From assembly GCA_004431415.1 (NCBI GenBank), contig QPMI01000435.1:62001-126000 (forward strand): a stretch of 64,000 nucleotides of DNA. The letters run 5' to 3'. Shown here piece by piece: positions 1-8,282 of the stretch (its first letter is position 1; every line of letters starts with the position of its first letter). The position numbers and the translations under genes were made by a program. The DNA comes from Cyanophora paradoxa (Eukaryota; Glaucocystophyceae; Cyanophorales; Cyanophoraceae). A model generated the notes under the pieces. That model made no database searches, was not told the DNA's origin, and saw nothing but the letters and a program-made list of their open reading frames with translations.

Positions 1-1
1 C

Positions 2-795
2 CAACTATCATTAGCAGCACCTGCGAATCACGTTTTGCAGCATGCTACCTTTGATGATGTAGAAGGTCTCCAATCCACAGAAGTGCAACCTACCATGAAT
101 ACATTTGGTTCCACCCACAAACTGAGATTGCAGGAACTCAGGTGTGATAAAAATAATGGTATAGTTAAGACAACGAAACTCCTTGTCACAAATGCAAACT
201 TTTCTGCCCACTATGGAGACCCAGACAGTTATGGTGATCCTCTTTCTACTTATTCTTTTGAATCTCGGTCGGGAGCTATTAACTGCAAAACGGGGGAGCA
301 TATATTGGTGATGGTCTTCGGATTGGTGGAGCTGTTGGTGCGCCTCTTTTCGTAAATGATCAACCCAATCCCATTGATCCCAACACCAGAATTCGCACCT
401 ATGTCCCCAGTATGAATGCACCATATATTATCAAGATCTTCCCAATTGTTGTGAATGAGCAGACATCAGTAGTTGATTCTCTTGTTGAGATTGGTGACCA
501 CTACAAGGTGGTTGTCGATATCCCACCAGATGTTTATGCTGTCTGTCAAGTAGAGGGTGGAACCCCAAATATTGCAGTTGTGATCACTCCATATGACAAT
601 TTCGGAATCGCTTATCATGGTGTGAATTTCGGTCTTGAAGATTACCAGTTCTTGGTGAGAGCCACCAGATTTGGTATCTACAAATGCATTCTCTATGCTG
701 AGAGAACCGATGCTATTGCAAAACAGAATACATATGCAGAATATTACGGCACAAATCGCTACTTCCCCATTTTCGGGCAGGATACTGCTCCATAG
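2..795 (+). pseudogene. Structural-type protein of element 1, partial and frameshifted
   Basis: The reading frame is open from the window edge, so the 5' end is missing. It runs in one frame to about position 300 and then in the -1 frame from about 301 to the stop at 795. The switch falls at a run of five G (about 293-297), and one missing G would rejoin the two halves. The downstream part is rich in beta-type hydrophobic alternation and in G, N, Y and T, which suits a virion protein. I do not recognise the family. It sits upstream of a zinc-binding ORF and an AdoMet decarboxylase in the remnant of the first viral element, so a viral structural role is inferred from context only. The G-run makes a sequencing error as likely as a real mutation. 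Confidence 0.45.
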
Positions 796-822
796 AAATC
801 TCAGGTATATATAGAGAGAGGG

Positions 823-1095
823 ATGGATGATAAAACAAAGAAATTCATAGAGTCTGCAATGATGGTTCATGGTGATGCTAAATTCGATTACAGTGAGACA
901 GTCTATAAGAAAGCACAAGAGAAGGTCTCTGTTAGATGCCTCAAATGCAACAAGATCCTCCAAACCTACCCATTTAATCATGTAAGGGGAAGTGGATGCA
1001 GAGAGTGCAACAAGAAATCCTCTCATGCTTACAGAAAAAAGACTACATCAGGAATTGTGATAGATGATAAACCAGTAGTATTATATTTTGATTAG
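823..1095 (+). CDS. Small zinc-ribbon protein resembling the DUF723-type nuclease-associated domain
   Basis: A 90-aa protein. Residues about 8-60 match the layout found in giant viruses and phages near homing or Vsr-like endonucleases: HGDAKFDYSETVYKK, then a C-x2-C pair (CLKCNK), an aromatic spacer, and a second pair GSGCREC. The paired CxxC motifs predict one bound zinc. In the larger relatives this domain precedes or is embedded in an endonuclease; here only the zinc domain is present, so this is either a stand-alone DNA-binding protein or a remnant. It starts 27 bp after the preceding structural gene on the same strand. Its 3' end meets the stop of the convergent small gene at 1092-1241. 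Confidence 0.55.
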   Translation: MDDKTKKFIESAMMVHGDAKFDYSETVYKKAQEKVSVRCLKCNKILQTYPFNHVRGSGCRECNKKSSHAYRKKTTSGIVIDDKPVVLYFD

Positions 1096-1241
1096 ATCTT
1101 TGAGAGAGAAATGAGGATCTTTCCCCATTTTCCCTTTGTGATTATGCATGTATCAAAGCAGTTTGGACAGGTCTTGTGGTAGTGCAGCAGAATGATATCC
1201 ACCAACTCATATGGTAGCACTCTTGCTAAGATGGTTCGCAT
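1092..1241 (-). CDS. 49-aa protein with F-box-like N-terminus and CxxC pair, conserved between the two elements
   Basis: The ATG at 1241 opens a 49-codon ORF. The N-terminal motif LARVLPYELVDIILLHY is followed by TCPNC and a basic tail. Element 2 encodes the same arrangement at 13788-13946 (LARVFPYELVDLIMLF, then TCPFC). Conservation of both motif and length in two diverged elements supports a real gene. The LPxEL-type hydrophobic helix recalls the start of F-box domains, but the protein is too short for a whole F-box, so that link is tentative. An in-frame extension upstream to 1280 exists but is not conserved, so I chose the ATG at 1241. It is convergent with the zinc-ribbon gene and divergent from the AdoMet decarboxylase. 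Confidence 0.6.
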   Translation of the reverse strand: MRTILARVLPYELVDIILLHYHKTCPNCFDTCIITKGKWGKILISLSKI

Positions 1242-1282
1242 TCTACCAATCGCGTTTTTTAATTTTTCTAAATTATTCATAA

Positions 1283-1684
1283 ATGAATACTCATCGAGGC
1301 TTCCATGTGATGCTGGATTACAAATTCAGAACCCAATTAGCAGTAGGAATGGAGGACTTGGAGACAACAACCAGGTGGTTAATGCAGTTCTTGCAAACTA
1401 TTATTCAAGAGCAAGGTATTCGAGTAGTTCACAAGCATTGCGAGATTTTCGATGGTGGTATTTCTCCTCCTGGTTTTGCAATGGTTCTTCTGCTGGATGA
1501 GAGCCATTGCACTGCTCATTGTTACTCAAATGAAGGTATGTTGGCGATTGATATATTCAGTTGTGGATTAGAAGCAGAGAGGAAAACCACGAGAGTATCT
1601 CATGAGATAGATGAGAGAATAACAGGTGTGTTTTCAGGGTTGGAGAAATCGGAGAAACATAGAGTATTGCGATTTCCGAGTTAG
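1283..1684 (+). CDS. speD: S-adenosylmethionine decarboxylase proenzyme (element 1 copy)
   Basis: A 133-aa protein, close to the usual length of prokaryotic-type SpeD proenzymes. AdoMet decarboxylase supplies decarboxylated AdoMet for spermidine synthesis. It is made as a proenzyme that cleaves itself at a serine to create a pyruvoyl cofactor. Visible motifs are HVMLDY near the N-terminus, GISPPGFA, the self-cleavage block LLDESHCTAH (Ser within ESH), and LAIDIFSCG, which corresponds to the family's D-x-FTCG block. A second copy occurs in element 2 at 6112-6504 with the same motifs. The gene lies just inside the repeat-rich right tail of element 1. All expected catalytic landmarks are present, so activity is plausible. 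Confidence 0.85.
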   Translation: MNTHRGFHVMLDYKFRTQLAVGMEDLETTTRWLMQFLQTIIQEQGIRVVHKHCEIFDGGISPPGFAMVLLLDESHCTAHCYSNEGMLAIDIFSCGLEAERKTTRVSHEIDERITGVFSGLEKSEKHRVLRFPS

Positions 1685-1741
1685 TTGACACTGAGAAATT
1701 CAGAATTTCAGATGGTCTTACTGAAAATGGTCAGATAATCG

Positions 1742-1895
1742 GGTGTGACACCTATTTAATTGACTGTGACGCCTCTTTAATTGACTGTGACGCCTGTGAC
1801 GCCTGTGACGCCTACTTTCAAACTTTTTAAAATTTTCAAAAATGACAGACTTCTTAAAACAGCCGTCACAGCCGTCACAGGCGTCACACCCAATT
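1742..1895. repeat. Iteron-like TGTGACGCC direct repeats facing inverted GGCGTCACA repeats across an AT-rich core (copy 1)
   Basis: Several TGTGACGCC-type 9-mers (1742-1815) are followed by an A/T-rich core (about 1818-1858) and then by the inverted form GCCGTCACA/GGCGTCACA (about 1859-1890). The whole forms an imperfect palindrome with an AT-rich centre, which would suit an initiator or regulator binding site or a replication origin. The role is inference. Confidence 0.6.
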
Positions 1896-2051
1896 AAAAA
1901 TGGAATCTCTTTCTCTTACTGAGATATTCAAAAATATATTCTTGTCTTACTGAAATCCGTCTTGTGACACCTCTGACACCTACAAAACACTATCCATTAA
2001 TCCACCTTTCCGAAAATGCGAAGTTGTCTTACTGGAAATGGTCTGCAATTT

Positions 2052-2181
2052 CGCTGTGACACCTAATTTAATTGAGTGTGACGCCTGTGACGCCTGTGAC
2101 ACCTACTTTCAAACTTTTTAAAATTTTCAAAAATGACAGACTTCTGAAAACAGGCGTCACAGCCGTCACAGGCGTCACAGA
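2052..2181. repeat. Iteron-like palindrome, second copy
   Basis: A near-exact second copy of the 1742-1895 structure: TGTGACGCC iterons (2052-2104), the same AT-rich core with one visible base change near its end, and inverted GGCGTCACA iterons (2145-2181). Preservation of iterons and core together suggests that the unit as a whole matters. TCTTACTGA motifs lie around it and recur in the terminal repeats. Confidence 0.6.
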
Positions 2182-2302
2182 CATTCCACCCCTCTTACTG
2201 ACTTTCTCAAAAACAAAACTATCTCTTACTGAATATCATTTGAATACTACCTGTCACACTTGATCTCAATTATTCTGTTTTATAGAACATATGCAATCTA
2301 AT

Positions 2303-2760
2303 CGATTGTTCAATTGGAGACCATGCAACTCTGTGACACTTTTTCGGTGCAAAAATGTAAATCCGCAATTCCATCGATTGTTTAATTGGACGTGATGCAG
2401 TTCCGATATATTCCAATAGAAAATCCCGCAATCTGATCGATTGTTTAATTGGACATAATGCAACTCTGTGACACTTTTTCGGTGCAAAAATGTAAATCCG
2501 CAATTCCATCGATTGTTTAATTGGACATGATGCAACTCTGTGACACTTTTTCGGTGCAAAAATGTAAATCCGCAATTCCATCGATTGTTTAATTGGACGT
2601 GATGCAGTTCCGATATATTCCAATAGAAAATCCCGCAATCTGATCGATTGTTTAATTGGACATAATGCAACTCTGTGACACTTTTTCGGTGCAAAAATGT
2701 AAATCCGCAATTCCATCGATTGTTTAATTGGACATGATGCAACTCTGTGACACTTTTTGC
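2303..2760. repeat. Tandem array of alternating 72-bp and 63-bp units
   Basis: CGATTGTTTAATTGGA recurs with starts at 2303, 2375, 2438, 2510, 2582, 2645 and 2717 (a C replaces one T in the first). This gives unit lengths 72, 63, 72, 72, 63 and 72, with a higher-order period of 207 bp. Two unit types share the first ~20 bp and then differ. Both lengths are multiples of three, so two minus-strand frames stay open across the whole array (158 and 148 codons); I see no sign that either is a gene. Confidence 0.8.
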
Positions 2761-2764
2761 GTTT

Positions 2765-3076
2765 TTCGATACAGAATGGGCGGTGGTCTACTTCAATACC
2801 AGAGAGATATATCGAGTTTATGCGAATTTATGCGAATTTATGCGAATTAATCGCGATTATATCGTTCTTTAAGTAGTTTAATGTTAATCAATCGAAGTTA
2901 TATATGTAATCGACAAAGAACATAATATATCGATATAATATCGATCGAATCAATCGTGAATATGCATTAAATTAAACGCGTTTATCATTTTTAATACAAA
3001 GTTTGCATTAATTTATACAAAGTTTGCATAAAAAGTTAAAGAAATTAATCGATAAATATGTATTTTAGTAGTTAAA
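2765..3076. other. AT-rich non-coding stretch of element 1
   Basis: Strongly AT-rich sequence with a short TTTATGCGAA-type tandem (about 2817-2848), many ATCGAT/ATCGAA words and repeated ACAAAGTTTGCATTAA words. No credible gene was found. It lies between the tandem array and the hairpin at the element end. Confidence 0.5.
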
Positions 3077-3080
3077 TTAA

Positions 3081-3173
3081 CACATATTGAAAAACGAATT
3101 TAAATCCAGAGTGAATCGAGATCGCGAAGCGATCGAGATGAACGAGGGATTTAAATTCGTTTTTCAATATGTG
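3081..3173. repeat. Perfect 27-bp inverted repeat with a 39-nt loop containing a nested hairpin
   Basis: The left arm (3081-3107) and right arm (3147-3173) are exact reverse complements over 27 bp. Inside the loop a second stem pairs GATCGC (3120-3125) with GCGATC (3129-3134). The right arm also encodes the C-terminus of the minus-strand ORF at 3151-3411. It could be a terminator, a regulatory cruciform or a replication structure. Confidence 0.75.
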
Positions 3174-3411
3174 TGCAGTGCGAGCATATCTTCGATTGTA
3201 CTTCGATCTTCGGACGCGTTTTTAACACGAAATGATAAAGGTAATTGTGATAGTCTCGGTCGCAAACTTTGCACCTCCAATTCAAAAGTACATTCCCTGA
3301 GCTACGCTTTTGCAATGCATAACTCGATGCCGGTTTTACCTTATCGCAAACATTGCACCGCTTACTCTCAGGTAGATTTACTTGATTGCTTGCCATTGTT
3401 ACATTATACAT
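3151..3411 (-). CDS. Small zinc-finger protein near the end of element 1
   Basis: An 86-aa ORF with three CxxC-type pairs: RCNVCDKVKP near residue 18, CKVCDRDYHNY near 47, and CSHC near the C-terminus. The first two, with an intervening aromatic/basic stretch and the C-x-x-C-x-x-x-KP spacing, match a zinc-binding layout common in algal-virus and phage HNH-associated or endonuclease VII-like proteins. No catalytic HNH histidines are clear, so a DNA-binding role is the safest reading. It points inward, away from the terminal repeat. The final codons lie in the right arm of the perfect hairpin, so hairpin and coding sequence overlap. Confidence 0.5.
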   Translation of the reverse strand: MYNVTMASNQVNLPESKRCNVCDKVKPASSYALQKRSSGNVLLNWRCKVCDRDYHNYLYHFVLKTRPKIEVQSKICSHCTHIEKRI

Positions 3412-3429
3412 TCGGGATATCTTTAAGTG

Positions 3430-3779
3430 GGGATCACCTGTTTATTTGGTGGGGTTTACCTGGATTTTTCAATTTGGCTAACTGAAAACAGTCCGGAAAC
3501 GATCGGGAACATTTCGTAAAAATGAGGGTCTTACTGTCCTTACTGAGAGATCGGGGGAAAGTTAAAGGGCTTACTGGGAATGGTAAGGAATTAGAAAAGT
3601 GGAGAATTAAAGGGTTTCGTGATTGGTTTCAGTAAGGAGAGGTTAGAAGTCTGAAAAATACAGTGTGGCTCAGTGCGAATTTGTGATTTTGTGACTGAGA
3701 TTCGTGATGCTGAAAATGTGCTTATTGAAAATGGTCGCGGGAAGGTCGCGCAATTGGTGGGGGCTACCCCCAAGCGAGC
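3430..3779. repeat. Right terminal repeat of element 1 (diverged relative of the element 2 TIR)
   Basis: This stretch aligns along its length to 27246-27584, the outer part of the right TIR of element 2. It shares the AACTGAAAACAG block, GAAACGATCGGGAACATTTC, repeated CTTACTG words, GATTGGTTTCAGTAAGGAG and the terminal GCGCAATTGGTGGGG...CAAGCGAGC. Mismatches and small indels are frequent, unlike the two TIRs of element 2, so element 1 is a different and probably older family member. The end is placed at 3779 by analogy. The left end is outside the window. Confidence 0.75.
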
Positions 3780-4672
3780 GGCCCCTCACGGCTCGAGGGC
3801 GCCAGGGGACACAGCGTTTGCCCCGAGAGGGCCTACGTATGCCTTCCCTCGCCGACGCCGGTACGCCGGCCCGCTCGCGCTCTTCGCCGCCCGGCCGACC
3901 GTACCCCGCGCAGCACGGCGCGCCCTCCGCGAGGCGCTGCGCTGCCCTATCCTGGAGCGCGGCCTCGATCTCGCGGGCCCGGTGGAGGCGCTGCCGGCCC
4001 CGCGCCGTGCGCGAGCTCCGGCCGCGGCTCCGATCGCGCGCTCGTGCGCATCCTGCCCCACGCCGACGCCGGCCCCGGCGCCGGCGACCCCGGCCACGCC
4101 TTGGAATTCGAGGTGTGCTTGGGCGCCGCCCCCGGGCCGCCGGCGCCCCTCCTTCCCTTCCTACGATGCCCGCTCCACGGCAGATGGAGCGCCCCGCTGC
4201 GGAAGTGAGCGCCTTCCTGAAACAGGAGCTCGAGGCGCCGGGTGCGGCTGGAGCTTCCTTTCCCTCGCCCCCCCCCCCCCCTCCCCCCCCTCGAGATCGA
4301 GATCGCGATCGCGACGCCGGCGGTAGAATACGGCGGGGCGGGCGTGGAGCTGCCGGGCGGCTGCATCGCGGCGCCGGCGATGGAGCGTGTTGTCGTCTTC
4401 GGCCGCTTCCGCGCGCTCGAGGCCGCCCGCCTGCCCGACGAGTCCGTGCGGGTCTGGGAGCGCGCCTTCGCCGCCGGCCTCTCCCCCAGCGCCATGTCCG
4501 CCCTCGCGCAGGCCCGCCGGCGCCTTCGCTCAAGTCGCCCGCGGCTCGCGATCGGCCCCTCACGCGCCCGGCGCGCAGGCCGGGCGCCGCCTGGAGATCC
4601 CGCCTCTTATCGACTTCGCCCTGAACGCCATGTCCGGAGCGCTCGCCCGTACGTTCCCGGCGCCGGCCTCTC
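3780..4672. other. GC-rich host-like DNA between the two viral elements
   Basis: About 890 bp of very GC-rich sequence with long open frames on both strands and a C-run near 4269-4290, unlike the AT-richer element ends on either side. A plus-strand frame about 4242-4694 reads like protein in part (for example ESVRVWERAFAAGLSPSAMS) and may be a host exon, but it has no recognisable domain and runs into the TIR. I make no gene call. Confidence 0.5.
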
Positions 4673-4678
4673 TGGGCC
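4673..4678. repeat. Target-site duplication, left copy
   Basis: TGGGCC immediately precedes the left TIR of element 2, and the same 6 bp immediately follow the right TIR at 27585-27590. A 6-bp duplication is the known length for Polinton/Maverick integration. Confidence 0.8.
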
Positions 4679-5239
4679 GCTCGCTTGCAGGTAGACCCCA
4701 CCAATTGCGCGCCCTCTTCTTTCCTTCCCCACTACCATTCTCAGTAAGCCCATTATCCATTTTCAAATTTCTCAGTAAGGCTCAGTAACAAATTATAAAT
4801 TAGCACTGTATTTTTCAAACATCTAACCTCTCCTTACTGAAACCAATCACAAAAACCTACACATAATCTTCTCTCTAATCCCTTACCATTTTCAGTAAGC
4901 CCTAAAACCCTCTCTCGATTTCTCAGTAAGGACAGTAAGACCCCTATTTTTACGAAATGTTCCCGATCGTTTCCAAACTGTTTTCAGTTACCCAAATTGA
5001 AAAATCAAGGTGAACCCCACCGATAGAGAACGATAATCGACAAAGTACGACGATAGACCACGATTAATTGATTTATCGGAAGCAATGAAAAATAACGAAA
5101 GCAAGTTTGTGCATGAGCAAGCATGCGGAAATGCCCACCTGCACAAACTTGCGAGATCAAGGTAAGCCCCACCGACAAAGTACGACGATAGACCACGTTA
5201 AAATAAACTCGCGCCCCGCCCACTATGCAAGATACATGC
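4679..5239 (+). repeat. Left terminal inverted repeat of element 2 (561 bp)
   Basis: It begins GCTCGCTTGCAGGTAGACC and matches the reverse complement of 27024-27584. All segments compared by eye were identical, and identity stops abruptly after GATACATGC (5231-5239). The repeat contains many CTTACTG/CAGTAAG words. The ORF-like frame inside it (5005-5241) is mirrored in the other TIR and is not considered a gene. Confidence 0.9.
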
Positions 5240-6111
5240 AAACTACATGCGAGTTGTATGAAAAAATAACGATTTAGTCATGTATATATTTCGTGTATAT
5301 GTCCGAACCTCCGTGTGTGTGATCCCGCACAACTTTGCATTTTTTGTTTTTTCTTTTTTTCCGCATATTTCGACATATACATATATACACCGGCGTCACC
5401 GACACATTCGGGGTCATCACATCGCGGCGATTCCGAAAACATATAGCATGCCACAAAGTAGTATTTTCACTTATGTGACCAATCAGAACCGATTGCAGGT
5501 CAGGTCAGGACAGGTCAGGACAGGCTAGGTCAGGACAGATCGGTTGGCTTGTCGTTTTTTACGTCAAGGAGACAAATGGGGTATCGGAAAGGAGACGAAT
5601 GGGGTATCGGAAAGGAGACAAATGGGGTATCGGAAAGGAGACATTTTTGACTTGAAAAAGTTTTTTACTGTCAGCTATAACATGAAAAAACAAAAAGACT
5701 CTCAATCCGAAAAAACAACATATATATATTGCACCGGCGATCGCGACTCGGCGGCGACCCCCCCTTCCGTTTTTCCCGCATAACTTTGGACAGGAAGCCG
5801 ATCTCGGCGCGCTCTCAATTGCTACGTGCTCGTAACTTGCTTCCGGGCATGATGGTTATGCTTTGACTAGCTTAGCCCACCGTGGAGCGAAGAGCGACCT
5901 CGATTTCTGCACAAGTGCCCGAAAACCGAGGTATGCGCTACATTCTGAGCGCCGGCGCGCGTTCCCCTGAGGCTACACTAGTCATACTTTGCATCCGTGT
6001 GCGTATAGAGTAGTTCTACGCTACTACAAAGTGGCGCGGTCTGATTCGCAAAGGGCGCGATTTGGCGGCTACGAAACCACATAGCTCACAAAAATATCGA
6101 CTTAAATAATA
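5240..6111. other. Non-coding left arm of element 2 with short tandem repeats
   Basis: Between the TIR and the first gene I find CAGGTCAGGA-type repeats (about 5496-5537) and three exact or near-exact 23-bp units GGAGACAAATGGGGTATCGG+AAA (5568-5590, 5591-5613, 5614-5636; the second has one change). The rest (about 5640-6111) shows no repeat or convincing gene. AATAATA lies directly before the ATG at 6112. Confidence 0.6.
5568..5642. repeat. 23-bp tandem repeat, three units
   Basis: Three consecutive 23-bp units starting GGAGAC(A/G)AATGGGG, followed by a partial fourth (GGAGAC at 5637). They sit in the non-coding left arm of element 2; function unknown. Confidence 0.75.
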
Positions 6112-6504
6112 ATGGATTCCCGATACCGCGGCTACCACGTTATGCTCGACTATATAACCGACCCGTTCACCGAGTCTCCGGAGGCATGCGCCGAGTGGAT
6201 CACAGCGAACCTGTCGCAATATATCACAGATCGCAAGATGCGCATCGTGCACCAGCACACTTGCATTTTCGATGGCTCTATTTCCCCTCCCGGTTTCGCG
6301 ATTGGCTTTCTATTAGATGAGTCGCATGCCACAGCTCACTCTTATAGCGACCAGGGGCTATTAGCGATCGATATCTTTACATGCGGCTCAAATGCCGAAG
6401 CGAAGACAATGGGTATAGCACAGGACATTAACGATCTCATACAGGAAAGGTTGAAAGTGCGAAAGTGGGACTTACAGGTCGAGCAAAGGTTCCCAATTTC
6501 ATAA
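6112..6504 (+). CDS. speD: S-adenosylmethionine decarboxylase proenzyme (element 2 copy)
   Basis: A 130-aa protein of the short prokaryotic SpeD type. It carries HVMLDYI at the N-terminus, SISPPGFAIGFLLDESHATA containing the ESH self-cleavage site that generates the pyruvoyl group, and LLAIDIFTCG with the family FTCG block. The product would decarboxylate AdoMet and feed aminopropyl groups into spermidine, so the virus could raise polyamines that neutralise packaged DNA or support host growth; that role is inference. It is the first gene from the left TIR and faces the minus-strand genes. The start follows TAAATAATA, like other genes of this element. The homologue at 1283-1684 in element 1 shows that the gene is a stable part of this viral family. 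Confidence 0.9.
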   Translation: MDSRYRGYHVMLDYITDPFTESPEACAEWITANLSQYITDRKMRIVHQHTCIFDGSISPPGFAIGFLLDESHATAHSYSDQGLLAIDIFTCGSNAEAKTMGIAQDINDLIQERLKVRKWDLQVEQRFPIS

Positions 6505-6529
6505 AAAATGAAAAAAACGACAGATATAT

Positions 6530-6844
6530 TTAATGCTCCTTGATCGGAAACTTGCCCATTAGCGGGTGATCGAGACCCATGACATACCAGGATTTCATAA
6601 CGGGATCCCAGCGGGCTTTCTCAGCCTTCGCTTGATCCTTAAATTCATAAGGAATATCGAGGTAAACCTTCAAGTTTCTTTGATACACTTGCTCATAGCT
6701 TAAAGTCTTGAACTGAGAGCATAGAGAGTGATCTTTCTTCGTGACATACCAGCATGAATTCTCACGATCCCACTTTCCACCGAGGGATTTCGCAACGTCT
6801 TTTTTATCATACGGAATGTCCACGAAATGCTTTTCACCCTCCAT
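6530..6844 (-). CDS. DUF5710-like protein with two tandem repeats
   Basis: A 104-aa protein made of two copies of the short domain found in DUF5710 proteins. The first has VDIPYDKKDVAKSLGGKWDR followed by WYV (residues about 8-33). The second has LDIPYEFKDQAKAEKARWDP followed by WYV (residues about 62-87). In bacteria, phages and plasmids this domain often accompanies DNA-handling enzymes such as primases and topoisomerase-associated proteins; its biochemical role is not established. Here it stands alone. The start is well placed, with ACCGGAGAAAATAATTTCGG (read on the plus strand) at 6859-6878 just upstream, the same 20-mer found before the polymerase gene. That suggests co-regulation with replication functions. 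Confidence 0.7.
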   Translation of the reverse strand: MEGEKHFVDIPYDKKDVAKSLGGKWDRENSCWYVTKKDHSLCSQFKTLSYEQVYQRNLKVYLDIPYEFKDQAKAEKARWDPVMKSWYVMGLDHPLMGKFPIKEH

Positions 6845-6858
6845 CTCTTTTTATATTT

Positions 6859-6878
6859 ACCGGAGAAAATAATTTCGG
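6859..6878 (-). promoter_or_regulatory. Putative promoter motif, copy 1 (DUF5710-like gene)
   Basis: In gene orientation the site reads CCGAAATTATTTTCTCCGGT and ends 14 bp before the ATG at 6844. An exact 20-bp copy precedes the polymerase gene, and shorter TATTTTCTCCG copies precede two further minus-strand genes. Confidence 0.65.
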
Positions 6879-6884
6879 GGTTTG

Positions 6885-8264
6885 TTATGAACGAGATGAC
6901 CGAAGAATGCGCGTAGTAGGGGCTGTATAGCTTGCGCTCTGATTCTTGAATGATTTATACCACCTCTGACTGTTTACCTCTGAGAGCTTCTCAGTGCCGG
7001 CAATCGTGAGTTTCGCAAGCTCTCTTAGCGCCCTCTTTGTCTTTTCTGCGCGATCTTCCAATAATGCGCCTTTTGGAACACTTGCGGCAACATCTATTCC
7101 TTCCTTTTGAACCTGCCGGATCGAAGCTGCCTCTACATCAGCCGCTAAAATAGCGTTGCTCGATGGCTCCACCACAGCCTCGACCTCTGTAATGATTTGC
7201 AATTCGTGCGGCTTAAAAAGCTTCGGCATAACGTTCCCCGCTGCATCTTGCACCTCTATCGCGTTTCCTCTCCTTCCCGCAATTTTGTAGACCTCTCGGC
7301 TATACCTTTGAGTCGCCCCTTTATCGAATTTTGATCTCGGCAATAACAGGCGGACGTGGAGACCCGGCTTAAAGTCGCTGAATATATCCTTTACGATTGT
7401 GTTCTTCCTTGAAATAATAGCCGCTCGGATCCGCTCCATATCAGAAAGCTTAACATCTGCGGGTTTCATTCCTATGGTTCTGTGAATGGTGTTATTATAA
7501 TTGAAAACGAAGTCGTCCAGCTTGTCCATAAACCGCACAGTATTATATGCGACACAGTAATTGTTTATCATCGTTTTTAGGGTCAAATGAAAGCGATTCA
7601 TTATTCCCAGCGAAGTGTGATCTCCGACCTGTTTAAAGCGGTGCTCTATTCCATTGCTTTTAACGACCTCCTGAAACTCCTTCGCGATGAATTCTGAGCC
7701 GTTATCTGTCTCCAATCGAATCATCGGAGCCGGGAGCTCTGTAAGCATCTCCGCAAAAGCGGCGGCAACACTTGCGCCCTCTTTGTTCTTTAACTTCTTG
7801 GCATATGCTTTTCGGCTTGTCATCTCGATGAGAGTAAGGACTGCAATGTAGCCGGAATTATAGCTGCCATATGAGAGATAAAAGATGAGATCGGCTTGGT
7901 AGCACCACAGCGGGCTGTGATGGGAATAAAAGCTGTTTGGGTCGGTGCGGGGGCTTCTTGTTGATCTGCATAAATTCTTGTTTCGCTGCGACATCTTGCA
8001 CTTCTTTTAATGTGAGGGTCTTGTCCTCTTTTCTCAGCTCTTCGTATATCGCGGACGGGTTCTTAAAACCTGTCTTCGGGTCATACATGCGTCGCACGAT
8101 CTTAGAGGACGGGTTAGCAATGCTAAAAGGAACATCTCCTAATAAATTTGATTTTGCTTGGCGTTTTGTGATTTTTTGGGGACTTGCTCAGTTTCAGGAA
8201 CCGCGATAGGTAGAATGGTGGTCTCCGTTTCCTCGCCCGCTACCCTTCTGACGATCCGTGACAT
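6885..8264 (-). pseudogene. rve-family (retroviral-type) integrase with two single-base frame breaks
   Basis: Three frames read consecutively from the ATG at 8264, about 460 codons in total. The breaks lie at an A-run near 8170-8180 (one base short) and a C-run near 7945-7950 (one base long). Motifs of the DDE-type integrase core are visible: an aspartate in WCYQADLIFYLSYG, then LETDNGSEF. The helix that normally carries the catalytic glutamate reads GIMNRFHLTLK, with Asn at the expected Glu. Downstream, an SH3-like stretch (GLHVRLLLPRSKFDKGA ... LFKPHELQII) is typical of Polinton and Ty3-type integrases. The enzyme would insert the element between its TIRs and create the 6-bp duplication. 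Homopolymer breaks may be sequencing errors, so the gene may be intact in life. Confidence 0.8.
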
Positions 8265-8282
8265 TCTTCTAATTAACCCTGT

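Noticed and set aside
2303-2760. CRISPR-like array
   Set aside because: The intervals between the shared ~17-mers are themselves repeated rather than unique spacers, unit lengths alternate 63/72, and no cas gene is present. This is a higher-order tandem repeat.
5005-5241. TIR ORF (and its mirror 27040-27258) as a gene
   Set aside because: It starts at non-ATG codons, lies wholly within the inverted repeat, and has no domain. Its conservation is explained by TIR identity.
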